Positions 14,235-22,194 are shown, counted from the stretch's first letter. The stretch is 32,517 nt of DNA from Candidatus Bacteroides merdigallinarum (GCA_019116285.1 DXBX01000069.1:1-32517), one strand, 5' to 3'. Translations and numbers: made by a program. Notes: generated by a model from the letters alone, not told the origin.

Positions 14235-14507
14235 CTAAAAAGGTCTGTTCCCATGTTTGTATTCTAGTATGGAATTGCACACCCTGTCATAAAAGGAAAA
14301 GCCACAACCTGCATAAAAGTAGCTTAAATAGGTTGCTTGATACTCCTTTTGTAATGCTTGGTTGTTACTAAGCAGGTCTGCAAACTTTTCCAGCCAATAT
14401 TTCAAGGCTTGCATGACTTTGATATAGCGTAGGTTGTTATCCACATAGCCCAATCTGTTTTCCAAGTCTTTAATGTGCTGGATTACTTTTTCTGTCTGTT
14501 TGTCCAT
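14235..14507 (-). CDS. 90-aa helical protein
   Basis: A short, mostly helical protein beginning MDKQTEKVIQHIKDLENR, coiled-coil-like in the first 20 residues, followed by KYWLEKFADLL and an aromatic C-terminal part (YLSYFYAGCGFSFYDR). I chose ATG 14507 over an upstream GTG (14534) because the added residues fall in a hairpin-forming spacer. It lies 54 bp after the DUF3871 gene, the usual place for small accessory genes in such modules. Function unknown. Confidence 0.6.
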   Translation of the reverse strand: MDKQTEKVIQHIKDLENRLGYVDNNLRYIKVMQALKYWLEKFADLLSNNQALQKEYQATYLSYFYAGCGFSFYDRVCNSILEYKHGNRPF

Positions 14508-14527
14508 AGTTCTGTAAAAGATAAGAA

Positions 14528-14553
14528 GGGACACCTAAATATATAGATGTCCC
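14528..14553 (-). terminator. Weak hairpin after the DUF3871 gene
   Basis: GGGACA pairs with TGTCCC and CTA with TAG around an AT-only loop; a pyrimidine-rich stretch follows on the minus strand. It could be a partial terminator or an RNA processing site before the 90-aa gene. Confidence 0.35.
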
Positions 14554-14561
14554 CACACTAG

Positions 14562-15578
14562 TTAGTCAATAAACCATTTGTAATGCTCATCCCCATGCAG
14601 GGCTGCATTGATTCCAACTGCCATTTCAGTAGCATTCAAAGAGCGGTCTAAGAATGAATCAATATATGAACTCTTATTTGCTCCTGTGAGCAAATTGTAG
14701 AATTTCCACATATTCAAGTCATTTCCAAAGCTGCCAAAGTTCTCATCATTGATGTAGGCTTTTGCCACACTGTTTATTTGTGTGTCAGTAAGCAACATTC
14801 TTGGCAGGCTCTTTTGGTAGCCACTAGGCAGACACTGATAAAGCCTCATTTTGCCTATTATTTGGCAGAACTGATGCTCACTCATGGAAGTGTTGCCCAA
14901 CTGTTGCATCAAATGCAGATGCTTGGCTGGATTGTAGTTGTTGAACAGTTCCAAAGCAGAACGGTAAAGTTCATTTGTGTTGCTCACCCTTAAATCATCC
15001 TTGTAACCATCTGTAAAGATGCACATATTGCAACAAACTTGGTTCTTAAAGCCTATTGCCAACCTGAACAACTCTGGAACTTTCTTTGAATACAGATTCA
15101 TTTGGTTATAGGCTCTAACTCCCACTATTGAAAGGTTCAGCTTGTTGCCCTCAACCGTTTCATGGATTGTAGGAATGTCAATGCTGAAAGCTGCCCTCTC
15201 ATAGTAGATGGTTTTGTCAGATTCCAGCAACTGATTGGCTGGCTTGTGGATAGCTTCGGGAATACGACCCTTAATCACATGACTAACACGGATATTGGGT
15301 GTTCCTATGCTCTCACCATTGTAGTAGGAGTTTGCAGCTTCCCAAACTGTTTCAATAAATGCAGCATGGTTTACTGTCAGTTCATTGTCTTTGGCAAAAA
15401 CAGGAGTAATGCAGTCATTTTTCAAATGCTGCAATGTTACTTCTTGTGTGTTTGCCTCAATGAAGTGCAAGGACTTGTTAAGTGTTGCAGTTTCTTCCAC
15501 AATGGTTGCATCTTCTGCAAACTCACCTAAATTCATTCTTCCTTTGCCCTGTAATGGCATGATAGCTAAATTTCTCAT
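14562..15578 (-). CDS. DUF3871 family protein
   Basis: A 338-aa protein that I recognise as DUF3871, a family found on Bacteroides mobile elements. Recognisable blocks are LFIEANT-like FIEANTQEVTLQHLKNDCI (about 39-57), RVSHVIKGRIPEAIHKPANQ (about 102-121), GVRAYNQMNLYSKK (about 152-165) and IGFKNQVCCNMCIFTDGYK (about 174-192). It resembles in general layout the phage/plasmid-like DUF932 proteins. No catalytic motif is evident. The start 15578 sits in an AT-rich region; a later Met (MNLGEF, residue 15) is possible. It is downstream of the radical SAM and helicase genes. Role unknown; plasmid-like maintenance or host interaction are guesses. Confidence 0.8.
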   Translation of the reverse strand: MRNLAIMPLQGKGRMNLGEFAEDATIVEETATLNKSLHFIEANTQEVTLQHLKNDCITPVFAKDNELTVNHAAFIETVWEAANSYYNGESIGTPNIRVSHVIKGRIPEAIHKPANQLLESDKTIYYERAAFSIDIPTIHETVEGNKLNLSIVGVRAYNQMNLYSKKVPELFRLAIGFKNQVCCNMCIFTDGYKDDLRVSNTNELYRSALELFNNYNPAKHLHLMQQLGNTSMSEHQFCQIIGKMRLYQCLPSGYQKSLPRMLLTDTQINSVAKAYINDENFGSFGNDLNMWKFYNLLTGANKSSYIDSFLDRSLNATEMAVGINAALHGDEHYKWFID

Positions 15579-15905
15579 ATTGATAAAAGTTTAAATGATT
15601 AATAATTCTTTTTATATCAATATACAGAGGGGGACTAATCGGGTTGTGCACCGTAAAGGCAGACACTCTTATATATTTTAGCTTACAGACTGAATGGGGA
15701 GGGGGCTTTTTATATGAAGTACCCTATATTACTGTTCTCTTGACTTTCAGCCAAACTGAATATAGGTGATTCTTTAATAAGGTAGTCTTTGAATGGCATT
15801 AGGTATATGGGCATATTATAAAGTAGGTGCTATATAATTCTGACTAAAAAGCGAAAGCTGGATTCCGCCATGTTGCAGGCTTCCCCCAGCTTCCTTTCTC
15901 TGCCG
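15579..15905. other. 327-bp intergenic region with repeated words
   Basis: No credible gene. It contains CAGACTGAAT (15686-15695) and CTATATTACTGT (15724-15735). Both words recur exactly, in adjacent positions, at 18424-18445 upstream of the helicase gene. A G-rich run (GGGGAGGGGG) lies between them here. This probably holds the promoter of the DUF3871 group, but no consensus -7 box is obvious. Confidence 0.45.
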
Positions 15906-16598
15906 TTACTTGCACCATTCCAAAGCATTATCTTTCACGTTCACCTTAGTAAACGATTCCAGTTCCGCAATGAGTAGCCGTACTTCTTCTTGGGCAGGCT
16001 CTGGCAGTACACTTCTCCTGCAAGAGTTTCTTCCTATGTTCACCAACTTAGGCTTGCACTTTCTGATAAAAGATACCATTTCTTCATGGTCAAACTGCAT
16101 CAAAGGTTCTGCCGTTACCATTGTGGAGCGTCCAAGCCTTGCTATCTCTTCCATTGCCTCCACCCGTTCCCCAATCTTCGGGGCATTATTCATTATCTCC
16201 GGGTAGAAACGGTTGGTTTCAATGGTCGTGCAGAATACCACACGTTTCATAAGCGGATGATTGATAAACTCCAAAAATCTCTTGGGGCTCTTGGACTGTA
16301 ACAGATAAGTGTTAGGCTGTTCCATGTTACTGACTAGATAACAGTAATCCAACACTCTTTTAATCCATTCGGATGGTATATTTTCTGCGAACATATCTGT
16401 GGAACTGCCTATAAAGATAGACCTGCCATAACCAAGATATGTATTGAGTTCGTGCTCTGCTAGTCTTGGCAGATTGGCATTTGGGTTTATCTGTTTCATG
16501 TAGCAATAGCTGCAATTGTGCAGGCACTTGCCTTTAATGGGATTCCAAGTAAAATCAATGAACTTGTACATATCCCCTTTTCGTAAATTTAGTCCCAT
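15906..16598 (-). CDS. Compact radical SAM protein, DUF5131-like
   Basis: A 230-aa protein with the radical SAM signature C-x3-C-x2-C in GKCLHNCSYCYMKQ (about residues 23-36), which would bind a 4Fe-4S cluster that cleaves S-adenosylmethionine. The context FTWNPIKG before the cluster and GSSTDMFAENIPSEWI (about 63-78) resemble the DUF5131 (phage Gp37/Gp68-like) family, related in style to spore photoproduct lyase. TYLLQSKSPKRF and VTAEPLMQFDHEEM follow in family order. No C-terminal SPASM or extra Cys cluster is seen, so it is a minimal enzyme. It begins 18 bp after the helicase stop and should be co-transcribed with it. Reaction unknown; nucleic acid repair or modification is plausible. Confidence 0.8.
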   Translation of the reverse strand: MGLNLRKGDMYKFIDFTWNPIKGKCLHNCSYCYMKQINPNANLPRLAEHELNTYLGYGRSIFIGSSTDMFAENIPSEWIKRVLDYCYLVSNMEQPNTYLLQSKSPKRFLEFINHPLMKRVVFCTTIETNRFYPEIMNNAPKIGERVEAMEEIARLGRSTMVTAEPLMQFDHEEMVSFIRKCKPKLVNIGRNSCRRSVLPEPAQEEVRLLIAELESFTKVNVKDNALEWCK

Positions 16599-16616
16599 AG
16601 TAAACGAGTTTTCATA

Positions 16617-18350
16617 TTACACAATCAAACTTCTAATCCAGTAACCGCTTCGTGGAATGCCATTTATCCGCTTTGTTCCACTCTTGATGTTGTACCATTC
16701 CTTTAACTCCTTAATCTTTGAAAGATGGAATTTTTCACAGATTTCCAGCAACTCCGCTGTTTGATAGAATCTGCCGATTTCTATCTCTTGCGAAAGCTGC
16801 TTGAGCATTTCAGAATGGCTAGGCTTGTTGGCCAACTTGGCTTGCAGCAAAGCTTCCTCAACGGCTTTCCTGCTCCTTAACCTGCGTATCTCTTGGAAGC
16901 CTAACAATTGGAATGCCTCACGGATGAAAGGGTATTGCCTTTCAATCTCCGCCCTGCTGTTGTCAAAGCTGTATTGCAGGTCGTAGTATCTCTGAGCTAT
17001 CTCCGCAAACGCAACCCTCCTGCCCAGCTTCCCAATCTCATTGCCCGGCAACCTCTTCCACTGGATATTGCCATAGTTGAAACCAGCATGGGCATAGGCA
17101 TCCGCGACATCCTCTTTCGATTGGTATATTTGGTGCATCAGCTTGTATTCATACAGGATATAGTTTACCGCCCTGTCATTCACCTCAAACATACCGTTGT
17201 TATACCTTATATATAAGGAATCCTTGACCTCTTTAGCCTGCTGTTTCTTGGCTTCCGTTGAAAAGGTGTTGTATGCTTTGACCCTTTCCTCTGCTACTTC
17301 AAGTTGCGCGAAAGTCTCTTTCTTCACTTCCTCATAGCTGGCAAACATATCATCTTTCTTGGCATTGAATATGTGAAAGACCGTATGCCTTAACGGATTG
17401 TTCCTGTTTCTGATTCTCCCAGCTATTTGGGGTATGTCAATGTCCATGCTAGCCAAAGTCTGCTTCTTATAGACATTGCTGATGACAAAGCAAAGCCCTG
17501 TGTCAGAGAAAAAGTCCGCACCCTCGAATGACTTGCAGGTGATGAAGTTGAACATCCTTGCCGGACTTACAGAATCGGATATTTTCATTTCACCCAGCTT
17601 CTTTTGGTTCTGACCTGTGTTGGCGCATATAACCCTGCAATTATCATTGGTAAGTCCGCATTGCTGGATGATGTGTGCAATCTCCTGTACGCTGTTCAAG
17701 AAGAAATAGGCTTCCCGCGATTTATGCCCGTTCACCTCCAAATAGCCTTGTAGTTTGTACTTGTCAATGATATTTGCTGCAAACTGATAAGGCTTGTTGG
17801 TCTGATAGGGAAGAACGCATATTGAGAGCGGTTCTTTCCAATCGGCGACATATTCCTCCACGCCATCCAAGACATTCGGCTTCAAGTCTGCCTCAATGGG
17901 AGTGGCGGACATGAAACAGAAAGACTTGAATGCCTTGAAGTTATCCAGCACTCCATCAATAGCCCTGTCCCTGAAAGAATACTGTTTGAGCAAGTTGTGG
18001 TATTCGTCCACCAGCAACCTGCAATCATTGGCATTTATATGCTCCAACAGTTTGGGCAGCTTGTCATAGGTACACATTATTTTTATCGGCTTGGCTGTTC
18101 TGATATGTTCTTCCAGCCTGTTTTTCAGACTAATGGTGAAGTTGCCATACAAGCCGAACAGTCCTTTCTCCGAATTGCATTTGTTGACAATCAGTTCGGT
18201 AGTAGGTACGGCTATCACGTAATTCTCATTGTTTCTTATTGCAATGGTTGTGGCACCGCAACCTGTACGTGCTTTGTTGAAGATACAGTTGTGTGGCAGG
18301 TCTGAATCTGCCATGTAACCGTCTCTTTCATTTATATTCAATCTTATCAT
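16617..18350 (-). CDS. SF2 (DEAD-like) helicase with altered Walker A
   Basis: A 577-aa superfamily 2 helicase-like protein. Motif I is ARTGCGATT (residues 27-35): the lysine that normally contacts ATP phosphates is Ala33. The other motifs are present: Ia-like VPTTELI (48-54), TYDKL near 94, motif II LVDEYHNLL (DEYH, 115-118), motif III SAT (148-150), motif V CKSFEGADF, and motif VI QIAGRIRNR with arginines. The C-terminal 250 residues are helical with no known domain. I recall related Bacteroidetes mobile-element proteins with a similar GATT/GGTT motif I, so this may be a family trait and not a mutation. Probable role is in element DNA processing or defence, together with the radical SAM gene 18 bp downstream. 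Confidence 0.8.
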   Translation of the reverse strand: MIRLNINERDGYMADSDLPHNCIFNKARTGCGATTIAIRNNENYVIAVPTTELIVNKCNSEKGLFGLYGNFTISLKNRLEEHIRTAKPIKIMCTYDKLPKLLEHINANDCRLLVDEYHNLLKQYSFRDRAIDGVLDNFKAFKSFCFMSATPIEADLKPNVLDGVEEYVADWKEPLSICVLPYQTNKPYQFAANIIDKYKLQGYLEVNGHKSREAYFFLNSVQEIAHIIQQCGLTNDNCRVICANTGQNQKKLGEMKISDSVSPARMFNFITCKSFEGADFFSDTGLCFVISNVYKKQTLASMDIDIPQIAGRIRNRNNPLRHTVFHIFNAKKDDMFASYEEVKKETFAQLEVAEERVKAYNTFSTEAKKQQAKEVKDSLYIRYNNGMFEVNDRAVNYILYEYKLMHQIYQSKEDVADAYAHAGFNYGNIQWKRLPGNEIGKLGRRVAFAEIAQRYYDLQYSFDNSRAEIERQYPFIREAFQLLGFQEIRRLRSRKAVEEALLQAKLANKPSHSEMLKQLSQEIEIGRFYQTAELLEICEKFHLSKIKELKEWYNIKSGTKRINGIPRSGYWIRSLIV

Positions 18351-18423
18351 AGTATTTTACTTGATAATTTTTATTACGATTTCTATCTCTGTAAATTAGC
18401 CACATTAGAGCATTCTCCTGTCA

Positions 18424-18481
18424 CTATATTACTGTCAGACTGAATTTATATATATCCATAATCTGCTGGTTTTTCTTACAT
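18424..18481. repeat. Intergenic words shared with two other island gaps
   Basis: CTATATTACTGT-CAGACTGAAT (18424-18445) recurs as two separated words at 15686-15735. TTTATATATATCCAT (18445-18459) with TTCTTACAT (18473-18481) recurs at 13936-13971. The minus-strand word AACCAGCAGATT also matches the tRNA-Tyr anticodon arm. The copies sit in promoter regions of minus-strand island genes, so shared regulation is possible. Confidence 0.5.
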
Positions 18482-18503
18482 TGAAAAGAAGTGCTTCTAA
18501 TGT

Positions 18504-18540
18504 GAAGAACAAGCCTGCCTGTCACACAGGCTCATTCTTC
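18504..18540. repeat. 14-bp hairpin downstream of the 340-aa gene
   Basis: GAAGAACAAGCCTG pairs with CAGGCTCATTCTTC over 14 bp (two mismatches on one strand that become G-U pairs in the minus-strand RNA) around a 9-nt loop. It begins 8 bp past the 340-aa stop. It lacks a T-run; it may protect the 3' end of the upstream transcript or control read-through to the helicase gene. Confidence 0.65.
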
Positions 18541-18548
18541 GGGGCTGT

Positions 18549-19571
18549 TTAGGCGGCTTTAGCCTCCTTTTTACGTTTGTTCTCCAAAATCCACATGAGC
18601 ATTTTGCCAACGATGCAGCTTTCTTTTTCTCCACATTCAGCCAGCTTCGCCATTGTCACCTCGCTTGCAGGTATGGTATTCAAGGCTTCAATCACCACTA
18701 CCAAAGGCTGGTTGTGCTTTTTAATCAAACTGTTCAACGCGCGTGGGACATACCGTTTCTTGTAGTCTGTATCAAAGGTATCACTTGCGGCTTTGAGTAG
18801 CAGCTCCGCTTCCTCCACAGTACGCCCTAGTGAGAAAACGGCTTTGGGCATAATCCCCCGCATCATGGTTTTAAGCATTGCCGGCTTCATCTCCGCATCC
18901 AAGTAACCAAGTGCGGTAGTGTAGGGAATGTGGTGGCCTATGGCAAAGTCGTAGACGGTTTTCATGGCTTTATCCCCTGTTGCCAAGGCAGCAATGCCCA
19001 TTTCCTCTACTTTGGACGGCATACGGCTGATTAAGACCGTCTCACCTATATGCTGTGCATAGTCGGCAACGGATGCAAAATCGTGTATTTCCACATCTTC
19101 CAAGAAATCTTCCATATAGATTCTTTCCGAAGTTTCGGGGGTATCGCAGATAGCAAGCACATTATCAGTGCCTTGTTCTATCAAATTCCCATTGTTGTCA
19201 AAGAGGTTGTAGCCCTCTTTCCAGAACATCTCAGGCTTGCAGAAATGGTATCTAGGGGTGAGCAGCTTGTCCTTGTTTGCCATATCCAGCATCTTATCCA
19301 TTTTCTTCTCATGCCTCATCCCGTATTCAGTATGGGCTATGATAATCCTTTGCACTTCGCCATTGATACTGGCTTTTACGGCAGTCGGGTTAATCTCCAA
19401 GTCTTTTCCCAATCGTCCAAGCTCATCACGTGTATAGTATCTAGTACTTTCTTCTTTTGATGTTGTTCTTTCCTCCATAATGCTATCATTAATAGATTCA
19501 ATACTTGCCGCATTTGCAGCGTTTACATTTTCGCTTGCGTTTGAGGTCGCCACCTTTATATCTTTAGCCAT
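18549..19571 (-). CDS. Uncharacterised 340-aa island protein
   Basis: Not recognised. Residues 1-45 are low-complexity and rich in Ala, Asn, Ser and Glu. A folded part follows: YYTRDELGRLGKDLEINPTAV, then INGEVQRIIIAHTEYGMRHEKKMDKML (about 69-95), PRYHFCKPEMFWKEGYNLFD, a central helical region (DKAMKTVYDFAIGHHIPYTTALGYLD) and a Lys-rich C-terminus. No membrane segment. The FAIGHHIPYTTAL helix pair has a helix-turn-helix flavour, hinting at DNA binding, but this is weak. It lies between the operator-like repeats at 19701-19772 and the helicase gene and is likely a first gene of the main cargo transcript. It could be a maintenance or partition-like protein. Confidence 0.65.
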   Translation of the reverse strand: MAKDIKVATSNASENVNAANAASIESINDSIMEERTTSKEESTRYYTRDELGRLGKDLEINPTAVKASINGEVQRIIIAHTEYGMRHEKKMDKMLDMANKDKLLTPRYHFCKPEMFWKEGYNLFDNNGNLIEQGTDNVLAICDTPETSERIYMEDFLEDVEIHDFASVADYAQHIGETVLISRMPSKVEEMGIAALATGDKAMKTVYDFAIGHHIPYTTALGYLDAEMKPAMLKTMMRGIMPKAVFSLGRTVEEAELLLKAASDTFDTDYKKRYVPRALNSLIKKHNQPLVVVIEALNTIPASEVTMAKLAECGEKESCIVGKMLMWILENKRKKEAKAA

Positions 19572-19700
19572 AATTTTAATAATTTATATTATGTCAAGCG
19601 GAAACTTCCAAGCTATGCGCATCTTGCCTTTCCATCCCGTTTTGACGATGCAAAGGAAGATATATTTCAATTTACTGCAAAATTCTATGAATCAATAATA

Positions 19701-19772
19701 TACGTACTTGTTTTTCACTCTAGCAGTACGCAAAAAAAATACGTACCAAAAGTCTGTTCCTTTCAGTACGCA
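19701..19772. promoter_or_regulatory. Duplicated TACGTAC / CAGTACGCA sites
   Basis: In the 226-bp gap upstream of the 340-aa gene there are TACGTAC at 19701-19707 and 19740-19746, and CAGTACGCA at 19724-19732 and 19764-19772. The two modules are spaced 39-40 bp, close to four helical turns. All contain the core GTAC. They look like operators or iterons for a DNA-binding protein of the element. Confidence 0.5.
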
Positions 19773-19797
19773 TTTCCTGTTGCTGTTCTATATACTC

Positions 19798-20796
19798 TTA
19801 AAGTGCTACCACATTATAATTACTAGCTACGACAGGCGGAAATTTCTCCTTGCTGTATTTTCGGATGATAAGGGACAGAAACCTGTTGGGCTTATTCTTC
19901 TGAAAGTCATTGTTATACGCTTCTGAGACATAGCCAGCGGTGTAGAGCAGTCTTGAAACGAACAGGTTCTTTTCAATGGAAATCCTAGCACTTCTGTCAC
20001 GTACCCTTTTCTTGTCCGCTTTCTTGCCCTCCAAGAAGTACAGGAACATTTCTGCGAACTTCCATCTTTTATGGGAATCGTCCAGCCTATACTTGCCGTT
20101 GAAGTTTATCTGTGATAGCAGGCTGTTGTCTATGAAGCCTTTCAAGCCTAGCTCCTGTAATTGTTTGATTTGGGTTGCCCTGTCTTGTTTCCCGTTCACT
20201 ATCTTGCTGTATGTCTCACTGAAATGATAAACTGCCTTTTGAATGATGTCCAGCAAGTCCTCCCGTTCCGTGGAATAAACATTCTTGTTGCCCTGTTTTA
20301 AGACAATGCTTGTCGCTTCACACAGGTTGGTCAGAAAAGAAGCGAAATCTTCAAGCAGGGGTTTTTCCACGGTAGGCGAATTAGTCCCTATATCTTCTAT
20401 GAAGTCATGTATGAAAAGGAGCAGATACCAAAATTTGCTGATGTCAAAGCCAAATGCCTCAATGGTATTTTGCAAGTCCTTATTGTCTAAAAACGTTTCT
20501 TTGAAAGAATCATCCAGCTTTCTGTATTTCCGTTTTTTGTATTCTTCCAAAGTCCCTTTGAAAGTTTTCATCTCTATGCTTCTCTCGTACCTTTCTTCAA
20601 CAGACAGATTTCTTTCCGCATATCTGTTGGCAAATATGGCAGGTGCGGCGGACACATCTTCATAATCGGGCAGGAAGTGGTTGGCTACCTCCCACACATA
20701 TTCTAATAGTGGTTCATCTAGGCATTTGTAACTTTCATGCCAAGCCACTTTCAAATCGGGCAGTTCTTCTATCTGATGCAGTTCTTCTTTTGACAT
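19798..20796 (-). CDS. Uncharacterised 332-aa integrase-linked protein
   Basis: Not recognised. An acidic N-terminus (KEELHQIEELPDLKV) is followed by a helical protein with LLEYVWEVANHFLPDYEDVSA-type segments (residues 29-49), a hydrophobic helix KFWYLLLFIHDFIEDIG (about 121-137), and a basic C-terminal third (KADKKRVRDRSARISIEKN and NRFLSLIIRKYSKEK). No signal peptide or metal motif. It is the first gene after int in the same direction, separated by a hairpin at 20834-20863. Position next to int is typical of excision or replication helpers, but length and sequence do not resemble a small excisionase. The frame is long and unbroken in AT-rich DNA, so it is a real gene. Confidence 0.65.
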   Translation of the reverse strand: MSKEELHQIEELPDLKVAWHESYKCLDEPLLEYVWEVANHFLPDYEDVSAAPAIFANRYAERNLSVEERYERSIEMKTFKGTLEEYKKRKYRKLDDSFKETFLDNKDLQNTIEAFGFDISKFWYLLLFIHDFIEDIGTNSPTVEKPLLEDFASFLTNLCEATSIVLKQGNKNVYSTEREDLLDIIQKAVYHFSETYSKIVNGKQDRATQIKQLQELGLKGFIDNSLLSQINFNGKYRLDDSHKRWKFAEMFLYFLEGKKADKKRVRDRSARISIEKNLFVSRLLYTAGYVSEAYNNDFQKNKPNRFLSLIIRKYSKEKFPPVVASNYNVVAL

Positions 20797-20833
20797 AGTA
20801 TGTTGTTGTTAGTTATGCTGCAAAATAAAAGAA

Positions 20834-20863
20834 AAGTCTGCAATCTTTTCAGACCACAGACTT
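20834..20863 (-). terminator. Probable terminator after int
   Basis: AAGTCTG pairs with CAGACTT across a 16-nt loop, followed on the minus strand by TTCTTTTATTTT. It lies 10 bp after the int stop codon. The short stem makes it a moderate terminator. Confidence 0.5.
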
Positions 20864-20873
20864 CTTTTTTGTT

Positions 20874-22088
20874 TTATAGCAGGTTCTTCATTGCTTCATC
20901 CACTTGCTCGTTATCGAAACTGTCCAAGTATATTTGGGTAGTGGCTAAGTCTGAATGTCCCAGTGCTTCACTTATCAATGCGATGTTTACTCCCGATTTC
21001 TTTAGGACACTTGCGAATGAGTGCCGGGCGACATAGGTTGTAAGATTGGCTTCAACTCCTAGTTGTGCAGCAAGTAGTTTTAGATTCTTATTGACCTTTC
21101 CCAATATCTTATGTATTCTGTTCTGCTTTTGTAGGGCGGTCTTGTGTATCTTGCTATCCAAAATAGGAAAAAGATAGCCTTTATTCTCTTTTGAGTATTT
21201 TTCAATTATTAGCATGGCTTCCTGTGGCATTCCTATTTTAATCAGTTTCTTTGTTTTCTGGCGGATATAGTGCAATCTGCCATTTTGAATATTCTCGTTT
21301 GTCAGATTAGCTATGTCCGTGAAATTGATTCCGCCACACAGGTAGCTGAACACGAATATGTCTTTGCTCAACTCCATGTATGCTTGTTTTCCAGCAGACT
21401 GCACTTCTTCCGTGAATTTCAACACGTCTGCTTTGGCTATGGCTCTCTTTTGAGTAGTGGTATCGAACTTGTTAATCTTGTATTCATCAAACGGATAATC
21501 AGACTTTCGGGCACACATGGCTTTGATGGCTTTGTTGTATGCGCTACGAAGCGTGCGAAACATGAGGCTTATGGTGGTTTCTTTATTGCCTTTGGAGCGT
21601 AACCACTTCTCATATTTGGTAAGCCAAGAAGCATCAATATCGCTGAAAGGTATATCCAGCTTGCCTTTAGTGAATACTTTGAGTGAATTGAAAGAACTTT
21701 TATAGATAAGTCGGTTGCCGCATTTGTCCTCACGGGTGTATTGCTCTATCAGTACATGATAGAACTCGCTAACGGTTTTCAGTTCAAACTTGGTATTTTC
21801 ATTATTAAGTAGGGTAGTGGTGGTATATTCTTTCTGTTCACTGTTCAGTTCCAGCATACGCTGTTGCAGTTCCCGTTGCTTATCCAAGATAATCTTTTGA
21901 ATATACTCTTTGTTAGGGCAGTTTGGTTTGGGCTTGTTCCGTGTGAAGTCCCAGTGTTTAGGATTGACGGATATTCCTAAACTCTGCATAGTCCGTTTGC
22001 CACCTTTGGCTACTCTTACCATTAAGGGGGATTCTCCATTTGCTAAAGTCTTCCACTTGTAGCACACTACGTTGATTGTTGCACTCAT
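20874..22088 (-). CDS. int: Tyrosine recombinase (island integrase)
   Basis: A 404-aa integrase of the Bacteroides type. Arm-binding N-terminal domain at residues 1-65 (VCYKWKTLANGESPLMVRVA, then NPKHWDF), core-binding SAM-like domain (about 105-205), catalytic domain (about 215-404). Catalytic residues seen: Lys278 region RQKTKK, Arg355, His378 in GHSD, and Tyr387 nucleophile. The first catalytic Arg is replaced by Gly252 (CGGINFTD) and the HxxR His by Tyr352. I chose ATG 22088. The longer open frame to 22223 runs through tRNA-Gly and the att site and is not coding. Integration into tRNA-Gly fits its position, reading away from attR. The arm sites lie in its leader, so it may repress itself. 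Confidence 0.93.
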   Translation of the reverse strand: MSATINVVCYKWKTLANGESPLMVRVAKGGKRTMQSLGISVNPKHWDFTRNKPKPNCPNKEYIQKIILDKQRELQQRMLELNSEQKEYTTTTLLNNENTKFELKTVSEFYHVLIEQYTREDKCGNRLIYKSSFNSLKVFTKGKLDIPFSDIDASWLTKYEKWLRSKGNKETTISLMFRTLRSAYNKAIKAMCARKSDYPFDEYKINKFDTTTQKRAIAKADVLKFTEEVQSAGKQAYMELSKDIFVFSYLCGGINFTDIANLTNENIQNGRLHYIRQKTKKLIKIGMPQEAMLIIEKYSKENKGYLFPILDSKIHKTALQKQNRIHKILGKVNKNLKLLAAQLGVEANLTTYVARHSFASVLKKSGVNIALISEALGHSDLATTQIYLDSFDNEQVDEAMKNLL

Positions 22089-22095
22089 AAAATTT

Positions 22096-22119
22096 TTGGT
22101 TGACTTCTTGGTTGACTTC
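22096..22119. promoter_or_regulatory. Tandem 12-bp arm-type integrase sites, right end
   Basis: TTGGTTGACTTC occurs twice back to back, 7 bp upstream of the int start codon and 35 bp inside the right direct repeat. Same sequence and orientation as the left pair at 10952-10975. Bound integrase would cover its own leader. Confidence 0.75.
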
Positions 22120-22153
22120 AACCTCTTAGTTTCGTGCAAAATCAGTATCCTCT

Positions 22154-22194
22154 GAAAACAAAAATCAGATGGAAATCTCGCGATAACCATCTGA
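22154..22194 (-). terminator. tRNA-operon terminator, right copy
   Basis: Identical to the left copy: stem TCAGATGG / CCATCTGA (22165-22194) then a T-rich tail on the minus strand. This copy ends the active tRNA-Tyr/tRNA-Gly transcript just before the int leader, insulating int from the tRNA promoter. Confidence 0.85.
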
